In this document: piece after piece, positions 57,439-64,000 of the stretch
How positions within the stretch are numbered: the stretch's first letter is position 1
Layout: each line of letters starts with the position of its first letter
Assembly (NCBI GenBank): GCA_016718205.1
Contig: JADKEB010000037.1
Location: 1 to 64,000 of the forward strand
Length of the DNA stretch: 64,000 nt
From: Saprospiraceae bacterium
GTDB lineage: Bacteria; Bacteroidota; Bacteroidia; Chitinophagales; Saprospiraceae
Direction: 5' to 3'
The notes under the pieces: model-generated
Seen by the model: only the letters and a program-made list of their open reading frames with translations
What the model was told of the DNA's origin: nothing
Databases searched by the model: none
Position numbers and translations under genes: made by a program

Positions 57439-58233
57439 ATGATGGAATATTTTAAACAAATAGTTAGTAAAGCTCAATTGGTTTTGTTTTTAATCTGTGT
57501 GTTTGTAGTTTCGGGAAATTCTCAAAACAGATTGTCAGATCACAATACTATCGGATGGTATAGTATTAACGGCAACTTTAAATTAACCCCAAATTGGAGT
57601 ATTACGTCAGAATTCCACTACAGGAGAAGCGAGCTTTTGACCCATGGAATGCAAAACCTGTTCAGAAATAGCATCAACTACCAGTTAAACCCTAAACTAC
57701 AGGTGAGGGCTGGTTACGCTTATATTACTAATGTTCCTTATGGAGTCTATCCTTTAAATGGTTTTGGTAAATCTTTTGAGGAACACCGGACATTTCAATC
57801 CATCATCACCAACGACAAAATCGGTATCGTAGAATTGTCCCACAGATGGATGTTGGAGCAAAGGTGGATAGGAAGATATAGCAATGCTTCGCTTGAAAAA
57901 GAAGATCAATTTCCTTTTTTCAATAGAATGAGGTATATGGCAAGAGCGCAAATGCCGCTTGGAAAAAAGGTAATTGAAAATAAAACGCCTTACATAGCAG
58001 TATATGATGAAGTGATGATTGGTTTTGGCAAAAATGTAAATGAAAATATATTTGACCAGAATCGTATTGGCTTATTGGTTGGTTACAGATTTAGCACATT
58101 GTTTAGACTTGAAGGTGGATATTTCAACCACATCCTTCAACTGGCGAGAGAAGTCGATAACAAAAATGTCTTTCAGTATAATCAGGGTATTATTATGAAC
58201 GCGTGGTTTAATATCGACTGGTCAACTAAATAA
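57439..58233 (+). CDS. DUF2490 outer-membrane beta-barrel protein
   Basis: About 264 residues from ATG 57439. The frame begins at 57394 inside dabB, but the signal peptide (LVLFLICVFVVSGNSQ) favours the later start. Alternating beta-strand pattern with aromatic ends, for example FKLTPNWSITSEFHYRR and LRVRAGYAY-type strands, fits a small outer-membrane barrel. DUF2490 members are widespread in Bacteroidota, with no assigned cargo. Its place at the end of the dab operon suggests a channel for CO2 or bicarbonate. Confidence 0.75.
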   Translation: MMEYFKQIVSKAQLVLFLICVFVVSGNSQNRLSDHNTIGWYSINGNFKLTPNWSITSEFHYRRSELLTHGMQNLFRNSINYQLNPKLQVRAGYAYITNVPYGVYPLNGFGKSFEEHRTFQSIITNDKIGIVELSHRWMLEQRWIGRYSNASLEKEDQFPFFNRMRYMARAQMPLGKKVIENKTPYIAVYDEVMIGFGKNVNENIFDQNRIGLLVGYRFSTLFRLEGGYFNHILQLAREVDNKNVFQYNQGIIMNAWFNIDWSTK

Positions 58234-58317
58234 AGTTATTTGAACAATCGATCAATTTGAATGATGAAAAATTTGAACAAAATGCCTGCGTTTACGCATG
58301 TCAGTCAGGTCTGAAAA

Positions 58318-58412
58318 GTGTTAGGCTTCGTTAGTTTTTTTGCTTAAGGGTCGCCCTTCGGGACGCTCCTCAGTCAAAAAAAAGCCAATCGACCACTAAG
58401 CCGACGAAGGAG
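58318..58412. repeat. Imperfect palindromic region after the dab operon
   Basis: ttaggcttcgttag...ttttttt (58320 on) pairs loosely with aaaaaaaagcc...cttcgtcggctta-type sequence to 58412, with a central gggtcgcccttcgggacg hairpin. It may act as a terminator or be a REP-like copy. Confidence 0.4.
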
Positions 58413-58458
58413 GACTGGTGAGCGATTGATACCATCAATAATTTGAAAAATAGAAAAA

Positions 58459-59109
58459 TTGAATGATTCATTTTTGACACTGACAGAACCTACTTACGGT
58501 GAGTACAAAGAAAAAGGCAGTAAATTTTTAGCTTATTGTTTTCCATTCGATAATGAAAATCAACTACCTGAAATAATGGAAAAGCTAAAATCCGATCATC
58601 CTAAAGCCAGACATTATTGTTTTGCATATAAAATTGGCATTGATAATAACAGATACCGCACCAATGATGATGGCGAACCCTCTGGTACAGCCGGAAAGCC
58701 AATTTTGGGACAAATCGCCAGCCATCAACTTACAAATGTTCTTATAGTTGTAGTCAGATATTTTGGTGGAACAAAATTGGGAGCTTCAGGTCTGATCCAT
58801 GCGTACAGACAAGCTGCCATCGAAGGCTTGACTAACGCCACCGTCATAGAGCAATTTCTCACTTCTACATATGAATTAAATTTTACATATGAGCATATGG
58901 GTTCGATCATGGCAGCTCTCAAAAATCTCTATATCGATATTACTGACAAATCATTTGATAGCACTTGTATTGTAAAGATTGAAATAAGAAATTCAGAAGC
59001 GGCTCAAAAAATAATCTTACTCAAAAGTCATCTCCTTGGCATCAGTTCAGACCAGGTTTCGGAGGACACCGTAGTTGGATATTGCAGTATAATTAAGGTG
59101 AATGAATGA
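58459..59109 (+). CDS. YigZ/IMPACT family protein
   Basis: 216 residues from a TTG start. KGSKFLAYCFP, DDGEPSGTAGKPIL and VVRYFGGTKLGASGL are the signatures of the IMPACT N-terminal domain. A second ferredoxin-like domain (UPF0029) follows from about residue 135. Bacterial YigZ is linked to translation or proteolysis, with no proven reaction. The C-terminal end runs into a four-base repeat. Confidence 0.88.
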   Translation: MNDSFLTLTEPTYGEYKEKGSKFLAYCFPFDNENQLPEIMEKLKSDHPKARHYCFAYKIGIDNNRYRTNDDGEPSGTAGKPILGQIASHQLTNVLIVVVRYFGGTKLGASGLIHAYRQAAIEGLTNATVIEQFLTSTYELNFTYEHMGSIMAALKNLYIDITDKSFDSTCIVKIEIRNSEAAQKIILLKSHLLGISSDQVSEDTVVGYCSIIKVNE

Positions 59110-59128
59110 ATGAATGAATGAATGAATG
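59101..59128. repeat. Tetranucleotide tract (AATG)7
   Basis: Seven tandem AATG units cover the yigZ stop codon. All three frames reach TGA within the tract, so slippage would change only the last residues. Confidence 0.85.
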
Positions 59129-59148
59129 TGAAAGTGAGTTAATGATTC

Positions 59149-61737
59149 TTACTTACCTATAGTAATATTAAAATTGACATTGAATGTTCTTTCTAACTGG
59201 GCTACGTCAGATCCTAAAATGGTATTTACAGGATTTTGTTGGTTTTGAAGTGGCGGAAGCTGATAGACAAACTGTCTGTATTTGACATTCACCCGATTCA
59301 TCAGGTTAAAAACGGAGAAGCCAATCCTGGAGTCGTATCCTGAAAGTTTAAATTTAAAATATGCTCCGACATCAACTCTGTGATATTCAGGCAGCTTTTG
59401 AATGTAGTTCTCCACAACGAGATTGGCCCGTTCAATCGGTGTACGAATGGATGAAAGGTCCAGATAAGGCCTTCCTGTAGCTCCAATGTATGTTCCGGAG
59501 AAGTCAAATTTGCCGATGGAAATGGTATTGACCCACTTAAGTTGATGTCTGCTATCTTCTGATGATGGAAATAGTTGATTTTTAAAGAGCTGTGCAAAAC
59601 GATTGTCCGACTTACTCAAGGTGTATGTAAGCATGGAAAAATATTTTTTATGCTCATATGAAAAAGAAATATCAATCCCTTTTGTTTGACTTTGTCCTTT
59701 AAAAAGTAAAAATCCATTTGAAATGACTCCTGGCTCTGGAGGGCGCAATCCCGGCATTTGGGTGGCATGAATTATAGCTCCATCCAATGTCCTGTAATAG
59801 GCCTCTATATCAAGATTCAGGTTTCCAAATGACTTCCAGATACCAAGCATGATGTTATTGCTTATTCCTGCAGGAACGCTACTGTTATTACTTAAGGCAA
59901 AAAATTGTTGCTTTTGACCAAGAGCATTTTCGTGCTCAAACAGCCTTATTAGCTGAGCTTGCCTGCCTGCAGAAGCTTTGATGAGCATGTCATTTTGTAA
60001 TGATTTGCTGATGTATATCTGTGGCAAAAAATAAAATGTCTTTAAACTATGGAAAGCAGATGTCCTGATACCAGGTTCTATATATAAATCACTCTTATCC
60101 CCAAAGGAGATTTGGGTGAAAAGACTTGACTCGGATGCTCTTCTGTTGATTTCAAAAATAGGATTTTTATCATTTTCAATGTACAGTTCATTGTCATGAA
60201 TGATGTGTTCCAAACCGAATATCAGACCTTTCATCTTATTCAATTTATAACTCAATTTTAGTCCTGTATCTTTGATATCATTGCGATTCAAAATTTTTAC
60301 TGTGTCTCTTATGATTCTGTTTTTTTCTCTTCTTACTATATTGCTGGTAATGTCATATTTATTAAAGTGGCTGGTATAATAACCGGAAAATTTTAGTTCC
60401 CCATCTTTTCCCTTGTAAGAATAGTTCAGTCCGTTTGTCAGATTTTGCCATTGACTCACTTGATTAAAGAGTTCATCGTTGACTTCAGCATTTCTGACTT
60501 TAAAGGTGATATCATAATTGTCATTGAATCTGTCTTTGCTATTGAAAACATTAGCTTCCACTCTGTGATTCCCCATGCTATAGAGCACCTTTCCGTTGAT
60601 GTCATAAAAATCAAAAGATGGATTGGATGTTATCTGGCTCGTCCCACTTGGAGATGCATTGGGATTTTCAATATTTTGCCTTTGACTTAGATCATAAAAT
60701 CCTGATTTTGTCAATTCTGTATAGGTAGTCCTTCCTGAAAAAGAAAAAGCCAAATGATTTCCTGCCGGAATATTCAAAAAAATACCTGAATTCAGGAGAT
60801 TCAAATCAAGATTTAACTGCAATGGTTTGATTGTTTTTTCGCTTTCCATTTTTACAAGGCCACTCGTACGTCCACCAAAATCGACAGGTATATTATTTTT
60901 AAAAAGAGAAATGTCCTTTACATACCATGAATTAAAAGCACCGAAAATACCAAAAAAATGATCTGCCTTGTATACCGGCATCTCATCCAATATTAAGAGT
61001 GTAGCTTCTTCATTAGCACCTCTTATCCTTATTCCTGCTTTGGAGTCATTGATTGCACTTACTCCTGGCAAAATCTGCAATGCTCTCATGATATCCTTTT
61101 GAAATACAGAACTTTGCAAAACTTGCTCTAAGAGTTTTTGATCTGAAGAGACCGCCTGACCTTTTGTAAAACTTAGTTTTTTCTTTAGTGTATTGATGGT
61201 AACTGGTACAACTTTGACGGGATCAGGATACAATTTTACTTCATGATACAGATGATCGGGGTTTATAGTCACTATTTTATCCTGATGTGCCAAAGAATGG
61301 ATGTTGAGTTTTTCCACCTTTTTATTTTTTGGTATTTTGATAAAACAATCACCTTCTTCATCTGTAAATCCAAAATATTGGCGGCTCTCATCATATATGG
61401 CTGCATAGGTCACAGGTTTTTGATCCTGACTATCTTCAAGTCGGATATGCAGGATGACATCTTCGGCTTGTTCGATATCTTTTGCTTCAGATCTTACCAA
61501 AAAGGAGTTTTGACCGCTGGTTGCAAATTCCAGCTGATAGACACTACATATTTTTCCAAAAAGATGCTCTACTGAACTGGCAGTCAAACTTCGGTCGGCA
61601 GATGATTTATATTTTGAAAGAGTGGGCGAATATGCAACTAAAACACCGTACTTTTTTTTGAAAATCTCCAGTACATCAGTGCAGATACTTCCGCTTTTAA
61701 TCACCAAAGAAATTTGCTCTGCTGACTGACAATACAA
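59149..61737 (-). CDS. TonB-dependent receptor with STN and carboxypeptidase-like domains
   Basis: 862 residues in the clear frame. An N-terminal STN (secretin/TonB short) domain (about 10-70) marks transducing receptors. It is followed by a CarboxypepD-like beta domain (about 90-175), a plug with LPGVSAINDSKAGIRIRGA, and a 22-strand barrel. Such receptors bind a ligand outside and signal to FecR. A signal-peptide-like sequence (KKNFSHFIYIFIFIFSFG) continues upstream in frame to about 61812 without an ATG, so the start is uncertain and a frameshift in the T8 run at 61796 is possible. Confidence 0.87.
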   Translation of the reverse strand: MYCQSAEQISLVIKSGSICTDVLEIFKKKYGVLVAYSPTLSKYKSSADRSLTASSVEHLFGKICSVYQLEFATSGQNSFLVRSEAKDIEQAEDVILHIRLEDSQDQKPVTYAAIYDESRQYFGFTDEEGDCFIKIPKNKKVEKLNIHSLAHQDKIVTINPDHLYHEVKLYPDPVKVVPVTINTLKKKLSFTKGQAVSSDQKLLEQVLQSSVFQKDIMRALQILPGVSAINDSKAGIRIRGANEEATLLILDEMPVYKADHFFGIFGAFNSWYVKDISLFKNNIPVDFGGRTSGLVKMESEKTIKPLQLNLDLNLLNSGIFLNIPAGNHLAFSFSGRTTYTELTKSGFYDLSQRQNIENPNASPSGTSQITSNPSFDFYDINGKVLYSMGNHRVEANVFNSKDRFNDNYDITFKVRNAEVNDELFNQVSQWQNLTNGLNYSYKGKDGELKFSGYYTSHFNKYDITSNIVRREKNRIIRDTVKILNRNDIKDTGLKLSYKLNKMKGLIFGLEHIIHDNELYIENDKNPIFEINRRASESSLFTQISFGDKSDLYIEPGIRTSAFHSLKTFYFLPQIYISKSLQNDMLIKASAGRQAQLIRLFEHENALGQKQQFFALSNNSSVPAGISNNIMLGIWKSFGNLNLDIEAYYRTLDGAIIHATQMPGLRPPEPGVISNGFLLFKGQSQTKGIDISFSYEHKKYFSMLTYTLSKSDNRFAQLFKNQLFPSSEDSRHQLKWVNTISIGKFDFSGTYIGATGRPYLDLSSIRTPIERANLVVENYIQKLPEYHRVDVGAYFKFKLSGYDSRIGFSVFNLMNRVNVKYRQFVYQLPPLQNQQNPVNTILGSDVAQLERTFNVNFNITIGK

Positions 61738-61852
61738 AGACTGTATATTTCCAAAAGAAAATATAAAAATGAAAATGTATATGAAATGAGAAAAGTTTTT
61801 TTTGATAATCCGAAAAATATTTAGTTACAACATCAACAAAATTTCAAAGGTT

Positions 61853-62842
61853 TCATTTAGAAATGGTAACATTCCCGCTTTTATCCACAGAATATTTCAA
61901 CCCCAGTGGCCATGTCACAGAATAAAGTGCTTCTTCCAGTTTATTTTTGCGGAAAAAACCAGTGTACATTAGTGCACTCAGATCATTGTTCATGCTGATT
62001 TTGATATTGAATTGCCTTTGGAGCTCGCTGACAACTTCCGAAAGTGGTTGCGAGTCAAAGGTGTATACTCCATCAAGCCATGTGACAGGATTGGGTTTTT
62101 CTTCTGATCCGTCATCAAATGCAAGCGAATCTGCTTTTAATGTAACCTTGTCCCCTGGAAGGAGAATAGATTCTTTTCCGTCAACTTTATAGAGCTTAAC
62201 GGCCACTTTTCCTGTTTTACAGATGACATCAAACTTTTGATTCCTTGATGTGACACTAAAGCTCGTCCCTAAAACGGTAACATTACCATTGGCAGTTTTG
62301 ACTGTAAATTTAGTGCCTTTTTTAACTTCAAAAAATGCGGTTCCCTCCAGTTGGATAGTTCGTTCTTTATTCCAGACTTTGTTGTCATAACTTATTTTTG
62401 AATCAGGACTTATTATCACTCTAGATCCGTCAGGTAGTGATTCATTAAGCTGCTGCGCATATTCGGTTTTCACTTCTGTTTCAGTATTGAAACCAAATCT
62501 GTAAGCTAAAACCAAAAGCATACAAGCCGCTACAAGTAATGAAATAACCTTCACCCTAATACTGAACAATGGTTTTACCACTGCTTCAGAAGGAGTGTTT
62601 AAACCAGCTGAAGAATATATCCTATCCCAAACTACTTTTTGTCTGAATACTTCATGATCTTTAAAATCAAGTGTTCTGACAAAAGATATAGCCTGATTGA
62701 TGTCATCTGTCTGATCCGGATGTTCATCAATAAATGCTGACCACATCTCGTCATCCTCTTCAAATTCCGATTTGACCCATTTTATAAACGATTCGTTTTC
62801 AATGAGATCATTATTAAAATTATGTAAATCTTTATTGCTCAT
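61853..62842 (-). CDS. FecR-like anti-sigma factor
   Basis: 329 residues. A cytosolic N-terminal part (1-95), one membrane helix (about 97-115, VISLLVAACMLLVLAYRFG), then the FecR domain (about 125-220, with LPDGSRVIISPDSKI and GTAFFEV) and a C-terminal DUF4974/STN-like domain (residues 258-329, FDSQPLSEVVSELQRQF). It senses the TonB receptor and holds or releases the sigma factor. Order sigma, fecR, receptor is the classic Bacteroidota arrangement. Confidence 0.9.
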   Translation of the reverse strand: MSNKDLHNFNNDLIENESFIKWVKSEFEEDDEMWSAFIDEHPDQTDDINQAISFVRTLDFKDHEVFRQKVVWDRIYSSAGLNTPSEAVVKPLFSIRVKVISLLVAACMLLVLAYRFGFNTETEVKTEYAQQLNESLPDGSRVIISPDSKISYDNKVWNKERTIQLEGTAFFEVKKGTKFTVKTANGNVTVLGTSFSVTSRNQKFDVICKTGKVAVKLYKVDGKESILLPGDKVTLKADSLAFDDGSEEKPNPVTWLDGVYTFDSQPLSEVVSELQRQFNIKISMNNDLSALMYTGFFRKNKLEEALYSVTWPLGLKYSVDKSGNVTISK

Positions 62843-62920
62843 AAGCTTTGTTTGTGATGGTACAATGATATAAGTATTCCACTTAAATTTTGTACTCTAT
62901 ATTTTTAATAATATTTTCCT

Positions 62921-63484
62921 TCATATCAAACCTAAGAGCATGATAATCAGTCCAATTATCCTTTTCAACTCTATAATCCCCTTCGAAATCAAATTTCTTA
63001 CAGACTGATAATTGATATCCATGACTTCGCAAATCTGTTCGTAGGACATTTCCTGATAGTATTTCAGAAATATCGCCTCCCTCTGACGGCTACTCAGGAC
63101 CTTGAATGCTTCCTGAAGTTTTGCCTTCTTATCTTTGTCTACTTCATCATGGATCATGATATCCTCCACAGACAATGCAAAATCGAAATCTTTATTTTCA
63201 GCATAATCAAAAGATGTCACCTGATTAGACTTGGAAATGCGACGTATGATATCCCTTCTCAGTGCTACACACATATACCGAATGATAGAATCAGTATCAC
63301 TTAAACCATCTCTTTTTTGCCACACAGACACAAACAAATCATGGATACTGTCTTCAATCAAGTCTGAGTCATCGGTAAACTTTCTTGCATAAGTAGCAAG
63401 TCCGCGTACATGTGTGTCATATATGATTTTGAAGGCTGCCTGATCACCGGATCGGAGTTTTTGCCACAATTGCAAGTCATTCAT
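62921..63484 (-). CDS. ECF RNA polymerase sigma factor
   Basis: 187 residues. Region 2 (DQAAFKIIYDTHVRGLATYARKF-type helices, about 13-80) and region 4 (VLSSRQREAIFLKYYQEMSY, about 118-170, with the HTH YEQICEVMDINYQSVRNL) are present. It belongs to the FecI-type ECF group and is expected to switch on the downstream receptor gene. It ends in an unusual hydrophobic tail (IIGLIIMLLGLI). Confidence 0.9.
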   Translation of the reverse strand: MNDLQLWQKLRSGDQAAFKIIYDTHVRGLATYARKFTDDSDLIEDSIHDLFVSVWQKRDGLSDTDSIIRYMCVALRRDIIRRISKSNQVTSFDYAENKDFDFALSVEDIMIHDEVDKDKKAKLQEAFKVLSSRQREAIFLKYYQEMSYEQICEVMDINYQSVRNLISKGIIELKRIIGLIIMLLGLI

Positions 63485-63573
63485 GCCTTAAAATAATTTA
63501 TACCTATCATAAAATTTAATAACCCAATTTGGTCAAAAGTTCAAATTGTGAACAAAAATACATATCTTATCTA

Positions 63574-63581
63574 TATATTTG
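63574..63581 (+). promoter_or_regulatory. -7 promoter box for yajC
   Basis: TATATTTG (TAnnTTTG) lies 26 bases before ATG 63607. It excludes the longer frame starting at 63529. Confidence 0.5.
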
Positions 63582-63606
63582 TGCCATCATTATAAAAACG
63601 ACAAAT

Positions 63607-63915
63607 ATGACACTTTATTTTGTACTTCAAGCAGGCGCAAGTGCTTTCAGTTGGATTTTTCCTGTACTGATGCTTGCCTTCTTTTATTTTTTCTTTATTG
63701 CCCCACAAATGAAAAAACAAAAGGAACAGACCAAATTCTCCTCAGAACTCAAAAAAGGCGATGAAGTAGTAACAGCAAGTGGTATCATTGGGCAGATCAA
63801 CAAGATAGAAGACAGTAGCATCACGTTGGAATTGGATAGCAAAACGTTCATCAGAGTAGTCCCAAGTGCGATATCAAAGGAAATGACAGATCAGTATAAA
63901 GGGAAAGCAAAGTAG
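63607..63915 (+). CDS. yajC: Sec translocase accessory protein YajC
   Basis: About 102 residues from ATG 63607. One membrane helix (about 13-33, FSWIFPVLMLAFFYFFFIAP), then QMKKQKEQ and the GDEVVTASGIIGQI motif typical of YajC. It associates with SecDF and SecYEG at the inner membrane. No secD or secF is in view; the window ends 85 bases on. Confidence 0.92.
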   Translation: MTLYFVLQAGASAFSWIFPVLMLAFFYFFFIAPQMKKQKEQTKFSSELKKGDEVVTASGIIGQINKIEDSSITLELDSKTFIRVVPSAISKEMTDQYKGKAK

Positions 63916-64000
63916 TCATTACTAAACAATAATTAGTAATTACTAATTTGTAATTACTAATTACTACTTTCAGACTAATACTCATATCTGATCAAATCCC

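Noticed and set aside
59101..59128. Phase-variable switch at the end of yigZ
   Set aside because: Every frame meets TGA inside the (AATG)7 tract, so slippage changes almost nothing.

Overview
The window is a stretch of chromosome from a Bacteroidota bacterium, most likely a Saprospiraceae-like member of the Chitinophagales/Saprospirales lineage. The lineage is inferred from the following: AT-rich DNA with -7 boxes of the form TAnnTTTG; a large BNR-repeat exoprotein ending in a type IX secretion (T9SS) sorting domain; an ECF sigma/FecR/TonB-receptor set; bacterial sphingolipid genes; GTP-type PEP carboxykinase; DUF983, DUF2490 and spo0M-like proteins; and a tmRNA tag ending in NNFALAA. No rRNA or tRNA gene, prophage, complete insertion sequence or CRISPR array was seen.

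Layout. 0-2.2 kb is accessory: two small unknown proteins (one a lipoprotein), an orphan Rhs-type toxin tip and a nested palindromic repeat. 2.3-8.1 kb holds a PIG-L deacetylase, a 38-codon membrane ORF, an SSS symporter and an rRNA m5C methyltransferase. 8.1-25.4 kb is unusual because nearly every gene carries single-base frameshifts, mostly at homopolymers: a SNF2 helicase, an O-succinylhomoserine sulfhydrylase-like enzyme, a TPR membrane protein, a five-gene ceramide/sphingolipid cluster, pckG, a coiled-coil protein and a 3'-5' exonuclease. It also contains a head-to-head breakpoint with two truncated genes and an internal deletion in a lipid kinase. From 26 kb onward the reading frames are almost all intact: lepA, a secreted glutaredoxin-like protein, nhaD, DUF983, an orphan DNA methyltransferase, two alpha/beta hydrolases, spo0M-like and ArsC-like genes, a LuxE-like acyl ligase with an S58 peptidase, the T9SS BNR protein, ssrA (tmRNA), surE-lpxB, ktrB-ktrA, terC, an inorganic-carbon uptake operon (SulP, DabA, DabB, DUF2490), yigZ, a TonB receptor/FecR/sigma cluster and yajC.

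How the genes work together. The ceramide cluster (serine palmitoyltransferase, GNAT-like acyltransferase, NAD-dependent reductase, DAGK-family kinase, EamA transporter) is co-directional and tightly packed from the second gene on, so it reads as a pathway for making, phosphorylating and perhaps moving sphingolipids. SulP-DabA-DabB-DUF2490 reads as a bicarbonate/CO2 acquisition unit. NhaD and KtrAB provide Na+ and K+ homeostasis. SurE-LpxB links nucleotide metabolism with lipid A synthesis.

Between genes there are several families of palindromic repeats. One abuts the C-terminal remnant of an IS200/REP-associated (RAYT-like) Y1 transposase. Another coincides with two tracts of implausible homopolymer sequence, probably fold-back sequencing artefacts. 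Everything here was read by eye from the sequence; family names come from motif recognition, not from searches.
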